Part shown: positions 1-5,002 of the stretch, piece after piece | How the letters are laid out: each line of letters starts with the position of its first letter | How positions within the stretch are numbered: position 1 is the first letter of the stretch | Source of the DNA: Chloroflexota bacterium | Lineage (GTDB): Bacteria; Chloroflexota; Dehalococcoidia; SM23-28-2; RBG-16-64-32 | Length of the DNA: 5,570 nucleotides | NCBI GenBank assembly: GCA_016190405.1 | Contig: JACPQO010000228.1 | Span: 1-5,570 of the forward strand | Reading direction: 5' to 3' | Notes under the pieces: model-generated | What the model saw: only the letters and a program-made list of their open reading frames with translations | The model's database searches: none | Told to the model about the DNA's origin: nothing | Translations under genes and position numbers: made by a program

Positions 1-765
1 CTGCATCGCCTGCAGCGCCTCCTCCAGCGCCGCCTTCAGCTCCGTCGAATCCTTGCGCACACCGATGCCGTAAGGCTCGGGCTGGAGCTGGGCGTCCACC
101 ACTTCCAGAGCGCCCGCCGACTCCTCGGCGTCCAGGAGGGCCGTCGGGAAGTCCGCCAGGTTGGCGTCGGCGCCGCCGGTGCGCAGGTCTTCCACGGCCA
201 GCGGGTTGGTGTCGAACGGCACAACGTTAATCTTCTGGTCGCATTTGGCGCTCTGCTCGTTCGCGATGTCCAACTGGATCGTCGCGATCTGCACCGCCAC
301 GGTCAGCCCGCACAGGTCTTCCAGCCCCTGGATGTTCTCCGGGTTGCCCGCCGGCACCAGGATCCCCGTCCCCACGCTCAGGTAGGGCACGAAGTCGATC
401 TCCTCCTCGCGGTCCGGCCGGATCGTCATCGCCGACATGATCACATCGAACTCGTCCGTCTGAAGGGACAGTATGATCCCCTCAAATCCGGTATTCGCGA
501 ACTGGACTTCCACCCCCAGCTCCTCGGCGAGCGCCTTGGCCAAGTCGATGTCCACCCCGTCCGGGATCTCCGTTCCCTCCTGGAAGAACTCGAAGGGCGC
601 GTAGGCGATCTCCGAGCCGACGTTCAGGGCGCCGTCCTGGAGTTCGGGCACTCCGGAGACGTCGATCCCCTCCTCGTCGTCGCCGCAGGCCGCGAAGGCC
701 ACGAGGGCAGCCAGGGCTAGGGCGCCGAACACGGGGAACATTCTAATGATGCCGCGTCGTGGCAT
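1..765 (-). CDS. Family 3 ABC-transporter substrate-binding lipoprotein, likely amino acid (C-terminus cut by window edge)
   Basis: Periplasmic-type binding protein that captures a small polar solute, most likely an amino acid, and delivers it to an ABC permease. The visible 255 residues start with a basic N-terminus (MPRRGIIR), a hydrophobic stretch (about 10-26) and a lipobox-like FAAC with Cys27, so it should be a membrane-anchored lipoprotein; Phe at -3 is atypical. The mature part matches the SBP_bac_3 pattern: LNVGSEIAYAPFEF (47-60), GVDIDLAKALAEELG (70-84), FDVIMSAMTIRPDREEEIDF (106-125) and ADANLADFPTALLD (199-212). By family analogy Arg119 would hold the substrate carboxylate and Asp205 its amino group. 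Cys152 and Cys175 could form a disulfide. The ATG at 765 is supported by a strong ribosome binding site 5 nt upstream. No stop is reached before position 1; about 10-40 residues are probably missing. Transporter permease and ATPase genes, if present, would lie beyond the left edge. Substrate is not determined. Confidence 0.93.
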   Translation of the reverse strand, partial: MPRRGIIRMFPVFGALALAALVAFAACGDDEEGIDVSGVPELQDGALNVGSEIAYAPFEFFQEGTEIPDGVDIDLAKALAEELGVEVQFANTGFEGIILSLQTDEFDVIMSAMTIRPDREEEIDFVPYLSVGTGILVPAGNPENIQGLEDLCGLTVAVQIATIQLDIANEQSAKCDQKINVVPFDTNPLAVEDLRTGGADANLADFPTALLDAEESAGALEVVDAQLQPEPYGIGVRKDSTELKAALEEALQAMQ

Positions 766-770
766 GTCAC

Positions 771-778
771 CCTCCTTT
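771..778 (-). promoter_or_regulatory. Strong Shine-Dalgarno of the substrate-binding protein gene
   Basis: The minus strand reads AAAGGAGG, five bases (GTGAC) before the ATG at 765. This near-perfect anti-16S match fixes the start of the lipoprotein gene and rules out the internal ATG at codon 9 as the preferred start. Confidence 0.85.
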
Positions 779-779
779 G

Positions 780-808
780 CTGAGGGGGAGAACTCGGAAA
801 ACCCTCAG
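780..808 (-). promoter_or_regulatory. Leader hairpin just upstream of the ribosome binding site
   Basis: CTGAGGG at 780-786 and its exact complement CCCTCAG at 802-808 form a 7-bp stem with a 15-nt loop. In the minus-strand transcript it would begin a few bases after the predicted transcription start (about 811) and end one base before the Shine-Dalgarno at 771-778. It could protect the 5' end or modulate translation. The role is inferred; the stem is short enough that chance is possible. Confidence 0.45.
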
Positions 809-817
809 TCGCAATGG

Positions 818-845
818 ATTATAGACCCAGCGTTTCCGGTGTCAA
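818..845 (-). promoter_or_regulatory. Exact-consensus sigma-70-type promoter for the substrate-binding protein gene
   Basis: Reading the minus strand, TTGACA (840-845) is separated by 16 bp from TATAAT (818-823), so all 12 consensus bases match. The expected transcription start is near 811, giving a leader of about 45 nt before the ATG at 765. Such a match is rare by chance in DNA this GC-rich and implies strong, possibly constitutive or repressor-controlled, expression. Confidence 0.85.
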
Positions 846-855
846 TGGCCGCAGC

Positions 856-883
856 TTGAAGCGCGCGCTCCGCCTGCTATACT
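856..883 (+). promoter_or_regulatory. Divergent promoter for the ceramidase-like gene
   Basis: TTGAAG (856-861) and TATACT (878-883) are spaced by 16 bp. The start of transcription would fall near 890, only about 7 nt before the ATG at 897, so the message would be leaderless or nearly so. This agrees with the lack of any Shine-Dalgarno before that ATG. The -35 box lies 10 bp from the -35 box of the opposing promoter at 818-845, so the two polymerases or a shared regulator could interfere with each other. Confidence 0.65.
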
Positions 884-896
884 GGGCGCGACCGTC

Positions 897-2189
897 ATGG
901 CCCGCCTCCAGTTCCGCGCCGGCGCCGCTGCCGTCCCCATCTCGCCGCTGCCCGAGCATCTGCGGGCGCGCCTCTACCTGGGCGGCTACGACGGCTACCT
1001 GGGCCGCCCCGCCGCCGGCATCCACGACGAGTTGTACGCCCGGGCCTTCGTCCTCAGCCAGGGGGACGTCACGCTGGCGCTCGTCGTCCTGGACCTGGTC
1101 GGCATGGCCAACTCTCACATCGCGCGCATCCGCCGGGCCGCCGCGCGGCGCCTGGGGCTGCCGGAGGCCAGCTTCCTGGTGGCCTGCACCCACAGCCACG
1201 CCAGTCCGGACCTGCAAGGGCTGTGGGGCGGCGTCTCCTCAGAGTACTCGTCGCACGTGCGGCGGCAGGCGGTCCAGGCCATCCTGCGGGCCGCCGAGAG
1301 CGCCGCGGGCGCCTCGCTACGCGTCGCCAGCGGCCGTGCCCAGGGCCACACCGTCAACCGTCGCGGCTGGCCCCAGACGGATGAGACGCTGACCGTGCTC
1401 CAGGCCCGCGACTCCCGGCGGAAGCCGATCGCCACCATCGTCAATTTCGCCGCCCACCCCACGGTCACCCAGGAGGAGAACCTGCTGATCTCCCGCGACT
1501 TCCCGGGCGTGCTGGTGGACGGCCTGGAGGGCGACCTGGGCGGCGTCGTCCTGTTCGTCAACGGCGATCAGGGGGACTCGAACCCCAACGTCGGCGGCGA
1601 TTTCGCCGCCATGCGCCGCTACGGCGAGGCGCTGGCCGAGGACGCGGCCAGAGTCGTCAAGCGGGCCGGCGATCTGGCCCCGCCGCTTCGGCTCACCTCC
1701 CTCGATATGGACGTGCCCCTGGCCAACCCCCGCCTGCGCCTGCCGCCCGACCTGGTCCTGCGCGGCTTCCTGGCGGCGACCCGCGGCCTGGCCGGCCTCG
1801 GCGCCCTGAGCTGGCTGGCCAGCCGCTACGCCAGGCAGGACCGGGCCTTCGTCTTCGCCGGCCTCGGACTGATGGCCGAACATCCCGTCTTCGTCCGCGG
1901 CGGGCTACCCGTGATGCGCACGCGCGCCAGCCGCCTGCAAATCGGCGACGGCCTGGACGCCCTGACGGCCCCCGGCGAGGTGGTGACCCGGCTCGGCACA
2001 GCCTTGCGCGGCCGCCTCCAGACGCCGGCCACCATGTTCCTGGGCCTCACCAACGACACCCTGGGCTATTTCATCCCCCGCGACGAGTGGATGACCGGCC
2101 ACAACAGCAACTACGAGGAGTCGGTGTCCCTGGGGCGGGAGGCCGCGCCCACCCTGGAACGGGCCGCCGCCGAGCTGTTGGGGACATAG
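897..2189 (+). CDS. Neutral/alkaline ceramidase N-terminal-domain family protein
   Basis: A 430-residue putative zinc amidohydrolase of the neutral/alkaline non-lysosomal ceramidase family; characterised members cleave the amide bond of ceramide. Family landmarks occur in order: AGAAAVPISPLPEHLRARLY (8-27), LVVLDLVGM (62-70), ACTHSHASP (96-104) with His99 and His101, NFAAHPTV (183-190) with His187, NGDQGDSNPN (222-231) with Ser228 where the family nucleophile is expected, APGE (358-361) with Glu361, and GLTNDTLGYFIPRDEW (383-398) with Tyr391. Zinc ligands in studied ceramidases are two His, a Glu and a Tyr, all available here. At 430 residues it lacks the C-terminal Ig-like domain of full-size ceramidases (about 650-780 residues) and shows no signal peptide, so it is probably cytoplasmic and may act on another amide or ester substrate. 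The ATG at 897 lacks a Shine-Dalgarno but follows a -10 box by 13 nt, and no better in-frame start was seen. Family assignment is firm; substrate is inference. Confidence 0.86.
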   Translation: MARLQFRAGAAAVPISPLPEHLRARLYLGGYDGYLGRPAAGIHDELYARAFVLSQGDVTLALVVLDLVGMANSHIARIRRAAARRLGLPEASFLVACTHSHASPDLQGLWGGVSSEYSSHVRRQAVQAILRAAESAAGASLRVASGRAQGHTVNRRGWPQTDETLTVLQARDSRRKPIATIVNFAAHPTVTQEENLLISRDFPGVLVDGLEGDLGGVVLFVNGDQGDSNPNVGGDFAAMRRYGEALAEDAARVVKRAGDLAPPLRLTSLDMDVPLANPRLRLPPDLVLRGFLAATRGLAGLGALSWLASRYARQDRAFVFAGLGLMAEHPVFVRGGLPVMRTRASRLQIGDGLDALTAPGEVVTRLGTALRGRLQTPATMFLGLTNDTLGYFIPRDEWMTGHNSNYEESVSLGREAAPTLERAAAELLGT

Positions 2190-2200
2190 GCCGGCTGCGT

Positions 2201-2222
2201 GCGGTCCTTTGGGGTGGACCGC
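2201..2222. repeat. Inverted repeat after the ceramidase-like gene, overlapping the next hairpin
   Basis: GCGGTCC (2201-2207) and GGACCGC (2216-2222) form a perfect 7-bp stem with an 8-nt loop, 12 bp after the stop codon. Its right arm shares 2219-2222 with the palindrome at 2219-2238, so only one of the two structures can form fully at a time. No U-run follows, so it is not a classic intrinsic terminator, though it could protect the 3' end of the message. Confidence 0.6.
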
Positions 2223-2286
2223 GCACTGAAGTGCGCGGCTTGACAGCCAATGACCCCTTCGTGAGCCGCGGACTTCAGTCCGCCGG
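2219..2286. repeat. REP-like pair of inverted palindromes
   Basis: Two palindromes face each other. The first, 2219-2238, is CCGCGCACT-GA-AGTGCGCGG (9-bp stem, 2-bp centre). The second, 2268-2283, is GCGGACT-TC-AGTCCGC (7-bp stem). When the second is reverse-complemented the two match over about 19 of 23 bases, and the C/G swap in one stem is compensated in its partner arm. CGCGGCT (2234-2240) and AGCCGCG (2264-2270) are also complementary, so the whole unit could fold as one large hairpin. This layout is typical of REP/BIME or small MITE elements. It was recognised by structure only, as no other copies lie in the window. Confidence 0.65.
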
Positions 2287-2310
2287 GAATCATCCCTGGC
2301 CCTGTGGCCC

Positions 2311-2334
2311 CCTTGACCCCTTGACCCTTTGACC
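2311..2334 (+). repeat. Three tandem copies of an 8-bp unit, CCTTGACC
   Basis: CCTTGACC (2311-2318), CCTTGACC (2319-2326) and CTTTGACC (2327-2334) are adjacent, with one substitution in the third. Each contains TTGACC, a near -35 box, and the third is correctly placed to serve the promoter of the downstream thiolase-like gene. Gain or loss of a copy would not change the core spacing if the last unit is the one used. Confidence 0.7.
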
Positions 2335-2357
2335 CTATAGCCCTTCCGTTGTACGCT
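2329..2357 (+). promoter_or_regulatory. Candidate promoter for the thiolase-like gene
   Basis: TTGACC (2329-2334) is followed after 17 bp by TACGCT (2352-2357), placing the expected transcript start near 2364, 20 nt before the ATG at 2384. The -35 box is good (5 of 6) but the -10 box is weak (3 of 6), so the call is tentative. Confidence 0.4.
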
Positions 2358-2383
2358 TACCCTCGCGTAAAAGTAAGACAGCC

Positions 2384-3895
2384 ATGACGAGCGACAACTG
2401 CCCCGTTATCGTTGGCGTAGGCCAGTACGTCAACCGCTCTGAGGAGCTGGACGAGGCCCGCGAGCCGGCGGAGATGATGGCCCACGTCGCCCGCGCCGCC
2501 GAGGCCGACGCTTGCGTCGAAGGCTTGCTGGCCAGGGTCGATTCCCTACAGGTGGTGAACATCATCAGCTGGCCCTACACCGACGCGCCCGCCCTGCTGG
2601 CCGAGCGGCTGGGCGCCCGGCCCAGCCACACCCTCTACTCCAGCATTGGCGGCGACACGCCCCAGCGGCTGATCAACCAGGCCGCCCAGGCCATCGCCGA
2701 GGGCCGTGTGGGCGTTGCCCTGCTGGTCGGCGCCGAGGTGATGAACTCGCGCCGCCTGGCCCGCCAGCAGGGCCGCCACCTCCCCTGGTCGCCCCGCGGC
2801 ACGCCGGCGCGCATCGACGGCGACACCCGCACCGGCAACACCGAGGTCGAGGCCCGCCACGGCGCCACCGTGCCGACACGCGTCTACCCGCTGTTCGAGA
2901 ACGCCATCCGGGCGCACCTGGGGCTGAGCATCGAGGAGCACCGCCGGCGCCTGGGCGCCCTGTGCGCCCGCCTCGCCGCTGTCGCGGCCGGCAACCCCTA
3001 CGCCTGGTTCCCGCGGGCGCGCACCGCCGACGAGATCATCGCCGTGGGCCCGCACAACCGGATGATCTGCTTCCCCTATCCCAAGCTGATGAACGCCATT
3101 ATGGAGGTGGACCAGGCGGCCGCCGTCATCATCACCAGCGCCGCCACCGCCCGCCGCCTGGACATCCCGGAGGAGCGCTGGGTCTACCTGCGGGGCTGCG
3201 GCGACGCCAACGACAAGTGGTTCCTCAGCCAGCGCCTGTACTACCACTCGTCGCCGGCCATCCGGCTGGCCACCCAGCGGGCGCTGACGATGGCGGGCAT
3301 CGCCGCGGACGACATCGCCATGTTCGACTTCTACTCCTGCTTCCCGTCGGCGGTGCAACTGGCCCTGGACGCCCTGGAGCTTCAGCCCGACGACCCGCGG
3401 CCGCTGACCGTGACCGGCGGCCTGCCCTACGCCGGCGGCCCCGGCAACAACTACGTGATGCACTCCGTGGCGACGACGGTGCAGCGGCTACGCGACGCCC
3501 CGGACTCGCTGGCGATGGTCACCGGCCTGGGCTGGTACGTCACCAAGCACTCGGTGGGGGTCTACAGCGGCCGCCCGCCGCAGGGGCCCTGGCAGCGGAC
3601 CGATCCCGCAGTGGACCAGGCGCAGGTCGAGGCGATGGAGAGCCCGTCCTTCCTGGACCACCCGCCGGCGGGCGAGGCCGTCATCGAGACGTACACCGTG
3701 GCCTTCGACCGTGAAGGCCGGCCCGAGCAGGGGATCGTGATCGGGCGGCTGGCCGAAGACGGCGGCCCCCGGTTCTTCGCCAACACCGAGCCCAATGCGG
3801 AGCTGATGTGGGCCATGACCCGCGACGAGTTCATCGGCCGCCGCGGCCACGTCCGCCACGACGCCGAGAGCGGCAAGAACGTCTTCAGCCTCTGA
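2384..3895 (+). CDS. Thiolase-like protein, TLP1 type (acetyl-CoA acetyltransferase-related), lacking the nucleophilic Cys
   Basis: A 503-residue thiolase-superfamily protein. The N-terminal half opens with CPVIVGVGQYVNRSEELDEA (6-25) and has the segment SSIGGDTPQRLINQAAQAIA (86-105), followed by GVALLVGAEVM (110-120). This is where true thiolases carry the acyl-accepting Cys (usually CGSG); here no Cys is present. The C-terminal half has DFYSCFPSAV (315-324), GGLPYAGGPGNNYVMH (345-360, His360) and GWYVTKHSVGVYSGRPP (383-399), which are typical of the TLP1/'acetyl-CoA acetyltransferase' group. Residues about 420-503 form the extra beta-rich C-terminal domain of that group (TYTVAFDREGRPEQGIVIGR, 437-454 region). 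Standard biosynthetic or degradative thiolases are about 390-400 residues, so the extra length fits TLP1. It probably binds acyl-CoA in the cytoplasm, but classical thiolysis is doubtful. The ATG at 2384 fits the family start; it has only a weak purine-rich site upstream. Acceptor and product are unknown. Confidence 0.87.
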   Translation: MTSDNCPVIVGVGQYVNRSEELDEAREPAEMMAHVARAAEADACVEGLLARVDSLQVVNIISWPYTDAPALLAERLGARPSHTLYSSIGGDTPQRLINQAAQAIAEGRVGVALLVGAEVMNSRRLARQQGRHLPWSPRGTPARIDGDTRTGNTEVEARHGATVPTRVYPLFENAIRAHLGLSIEEHRRRLGALCARLAAVAAGNPYAWFPRARTADEIIAVGPHNRMICFPYPKLMNAIMEVDQAAAVIITSAATARRLDIPEERWVYLRGCGDANDKWFLSQRLYYHSSPAIRLATQRALTMAGIAADDIAMFDFYSCFPSAVQLALDALELQPDDPRPLTVTGGLPYAGGPGNNYVMHSVATTVQRLRDAPDSLAMVTGLGWYVTKHSVGVYSGRPPQGPWQRTDPAVDQAQVEAMESPSFLDHPPAGEAVIETYTVAFDREGRPEQGIVIGRLAEDGGPRFFANTEPNAELMWAMTRDEFIGRRGHVRHDAESGKNVFSL

Positions 3896-3920
3896 TCCGC
3901 CTGTGGCGGCGCTGGCGCGA

Positions 3921-3929
3921 TGGTATAAT
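3921..3929 (+). promoter_or_regulatory. Extended -10 promoter for the secreted-protein gene
   Basis: TG-G-TATAAT (3921-3929) is a perfect extended -10 element, and no convincing -35 box is visible 17 bp upstream, as is usual for this promoter class. Transcription would start near 3936 and leave a leader of about 52 nt before the ATG at 3988. It lies 25 bp after the thiolase-like stop codon, so the downstream gene need not depend on read-through. Confidence 0.65.
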
Positions 3930-3974
3930 CCGGCCAGCCGTGGGCGGGCTGCCCTCACATCTCGCCGGAGATGG

Positions 3975-3980
3975 AAGGAG
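3975..3980 (+). promoter_or_regulatory. Shine-Dalgarno that fixes the start at 3988
   Basis: AAGGAG sits 7 nt before the ATG at 3988. A longer in-frame reading from 3808 exists but would overlap the thiolase-like gene by 88 bp, would start upstream of the promoter and would bury the signal peptide, so 3988 is chosen. Confidence 0.85.
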
Positions 3981-3987
3981 CAGCAAG

Positions 3988-4677
3988 ATGCAGCTTGGAG
4001 CCCGCCGCAGGTCGTTTCTTCCCCTTCTCTGTCTGGCCATCGGCATCGCTTGGCTCTCGCTGGGCGCCGGCGCCGGCGCCGCCGCAGCCCAGCCCGGTAA
4101 GATCACCGTCAGTTCGACGGCCATCACCGGTCAGACGGGCAAGACGCTGCTGGTCTTCGCCCTGCCGCAGCAGGGCCCTGACACCGGCGGCCGGATCTGC
4201 GCGCAGATCGACGAGAGCCCGTTCATCCTTGCCCCCACGGTGGTGACGGACCAGCCGCCGGACAACCCCTGCGGACCGCCGACGCCCGAGACCGTGTTCC
4301 CCGCGGGCACCTACGGCGTGTTCGCCGGGGTCTACCAGCCGGGCTCGCAGACGCCGGAAAAGGAGGCCAAGGTCATCGTCGAGCTGGACGGCGACGAGTC
4401 GGTCGAGCTGGACGGCTCGCTGTTGTCGGCGGGGGCCCTGCCCATCCTGGACCAGCTGGCCGGCTGCCTGGAAGCCACCAACGTGGCCTGGGGCCTCAAC
4501 AACCAGACCAAGCAGTGGGTGAGCTTCGACCCCGACCTGCCGCCCGCCTTGCAGGGCGTGACGCAGCTCATGCCGGGCGGCGGCTACTTCCTGAACACCA
4601 GTGCCGACTGCATGATCGACTACGGCGACAACCACGTCTCCACCTACACCGGCTGGAACCTCTTCGGCTGGCGCTAA
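3988..4677 (+). CDS. Secreted protein of unknown function with C-terminal GWNL-x-GW motif
   Basis: A 229-residue exported protein that I cannot name. It starts with a basic n-region (MQLGARRR), a hydrophobic core (about 10-24) and an Ala-rich stretch that suggests signal peptidase I cleavage near residue 34 (AAAA-QP). The mature N-terminal part (about 36-135) looks all-beta: KITVSSTAITGQTGKTLLVFA, then FPAGTYGVFAGVYQ (104-117), like a small Ig-like sandwich. Residues about 150-229 form a second module with WGLNNQTKQWVSFDPDLPP (168-186), LMPGGGYFLNTSADC (194-208) and a terminal TGWNLFGWR (221-229). The pattern 'W...y.P..P..L..L..G..Y.. ...GWNL.GW' recalls cell-surface modules I associate with Chloroflexota, but that is recollection, not a search. 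Mature Cys71, Cys95, Cys160 and Cys208 could make two disulfides. The signal-peptide codons include three tandem GGCGCC units (4063-4080). No catalytic motif is seen. Confidence 0.75.
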   Translation: MQLGARRRSFLPLLCLAIGIAWLSLGAGAGAAAAQPGKITVSSTAITGQTGKTLLVFALPQQGPDTGGRICAQIDESPFILAPTVVTDQPPDNPCGPPTPETVFPAGTYGVFAGVYQPGSQTPEKEAKVIVELDGDESVELDGSLLSAGALPILDQLAGCLEATNVAWGLNNQTKQWVSFDPDLPPALQGVTQLMPGGGYFLNTSADCMIDYGDNHVSTYTGWNLFGWR

Positions 4678-4730
4678 GGCGAAAGGGCCTCGCAGCTCCT
4701 CGGAACACCGGCGGCGCCATCCGTGGCCCC

Positions 4731-4795
4731 TGTCATCCTGAGCGGCGACGACGCGCGCAGACCGCATCTGGCCGTACGCGAAGGGATCTGGGGGG
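4731..4795. repeat. Degenerate dispersed intergenic repeat (GTCATCCTGAGCG ... GCGAAGGGATCTGG)
   Basis: TGTCATCCTGAGCG (4731-4744) and GCGAAGGGATCTGGGGG (4778-4794) resemble the two halves of a short repeat, 'GTCATCCTGAGCG-AGCGAAGGATCT', that I recall between genes in many environmental bacterial genomes. Here the halves are split by about 33 bp and the second half has an extra G, so the copy looks old or altered. Identification is from memory of the motif; no other copy is in the window. Confidence 0.5.
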
Positions 4796-4873
4796 ACGGC
4801 GGAGCGGTGGGTCAGGCGGCACCGCCAGCCGCCGCAGCGGCCCTGTGAAGGCCTTTCGCCGGGTTTTCTTCAT

Positions 4874-4895
4874 ACGCCCAGCCCCACATGGGCGT
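4874..4895. repeat. Inverted repeat upstream of the valS promoter
   Basis: ACGCCCA (4874-4880) and TGGGCGT (4889-4895) are exact complements separated by 8 bp, with the right arm ending 12 bp before the -35 box at 4908. The two half-sites have centres 15 bp apart, so it could be an operator or a weak hairpin closing the upstream transcript. Function is unproven. Confidence 0.45.
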
Positions 4896-4907
4896 CACCT
4901 CGCGCGC

Positions 4908-4937
4908 TTGCCCGCCCCGTACGGGCTCCCCTACAAT
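4908..4937 (+). promoter_or_regulatory. valS: Candidate valS promoter with a palindrome in its spacer
   Basis: TTGCCC (4908-4913) and TACAAT (4932-4937) are 18 bp apart; the -10 box matches consensus at 5 of 6 positions. The transcript would start near 4944 and carry a leader of about 68 nt to the GTG at 5012. The spacer contains the 10-bp palindrome CCCGTACGGG (4916-4925), which could be a repressor site, although a palindrome of this length in GC-rich DNA may be chance. Confidence 0.6.
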
Positions 4938-4962
4938 CTAGTCACCGAACGCGCCATCACAC

Positions 4963-4990
4963 GTAGGGGCGCATGGCCATGCGCCCCTAC
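4963..4990. repeat. Perfect 28-bp palindrome in the valS leader
   Basis: The half-site GTAGGGGCGCATGG (4963-4976) is followed directly by its exact reverse complement CCATGCGCCCCTAC (4977-4990), with no mismatch and no spacer. It lies downstream of the predicted valS transcription start and ends 7 bp before the AAAAGG ribosome binding site, so in RNA it would fold into a very stable stem. The 'GTAGGGGCG...CGCCCCTAC' form recalls a dispersed palindromic element I associate with environmental, Chloroflexota-like genomes; that link is from memory. A U-run is missing, so it is not an intrinsic terminator. Confidence 0.85.
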
Positions 4991-4997
4991 CGTCGCA

Positions 4998-5002
4998 AAA
5001 GG
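4998..5002 (+). promoter_or_regulatory. valS: Ribosome binding site that supports the GTG start of valS
   Basis: AAAGG is 9 nt before the GTG at 5012. The in-frame ATG at 5036 has no comparable site, so GTG is preferred. Confidence 0.6.

Noticed and set aside
814..1392. 192-codon plus-strand open frame at the start of the ceramidase-like gene
   Set aside because: Out-of-frame reading of the ceramidase-like gene with Ser/Pro/Arg/Trp-rich composition; begins inside the divergent promoter region.
2546..3463. 305-codon open frame on the minus strand
   Set aside because: Antisense shadow of the thiolase-like gene caused by high third-position GC; low-complexity Gly/Ala/Val/Arg composition and no motif.
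2512..3714. 400-codon open frame on the plus strand inside the thiolase-like gene
   Set aside because: It is very rich in Arg, Gly and Pro with no family motif, typical of the +1/+2 frames of GC-rich genes, and overlaps the well-supported 2384-3895 gene completely.
3808..3987. Longer N-terminus for the secreted protein
   Set aside because: The 60 extra codons overlap the thiolase-like gene, are Arg/Pro-rich and would hide the signal peptide; the ATG at 3988 has a strong Shine-Dalgarno.
3955..4767. 270-codon open frame on the minus strand
   Set aside because: Antisense to the secreted-protein gene, which has a signal peptide, promoter and ribosome binding site; the antisense product has no recognisable features.
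4815..4833. Possible intrinsic terminator after the secreted-protein gene
   Set aside because: The 6-bp GC stem has no T-run directly after it; the nearest T-rich stretch is about 30 bp further on, so it is not a credible terminator.
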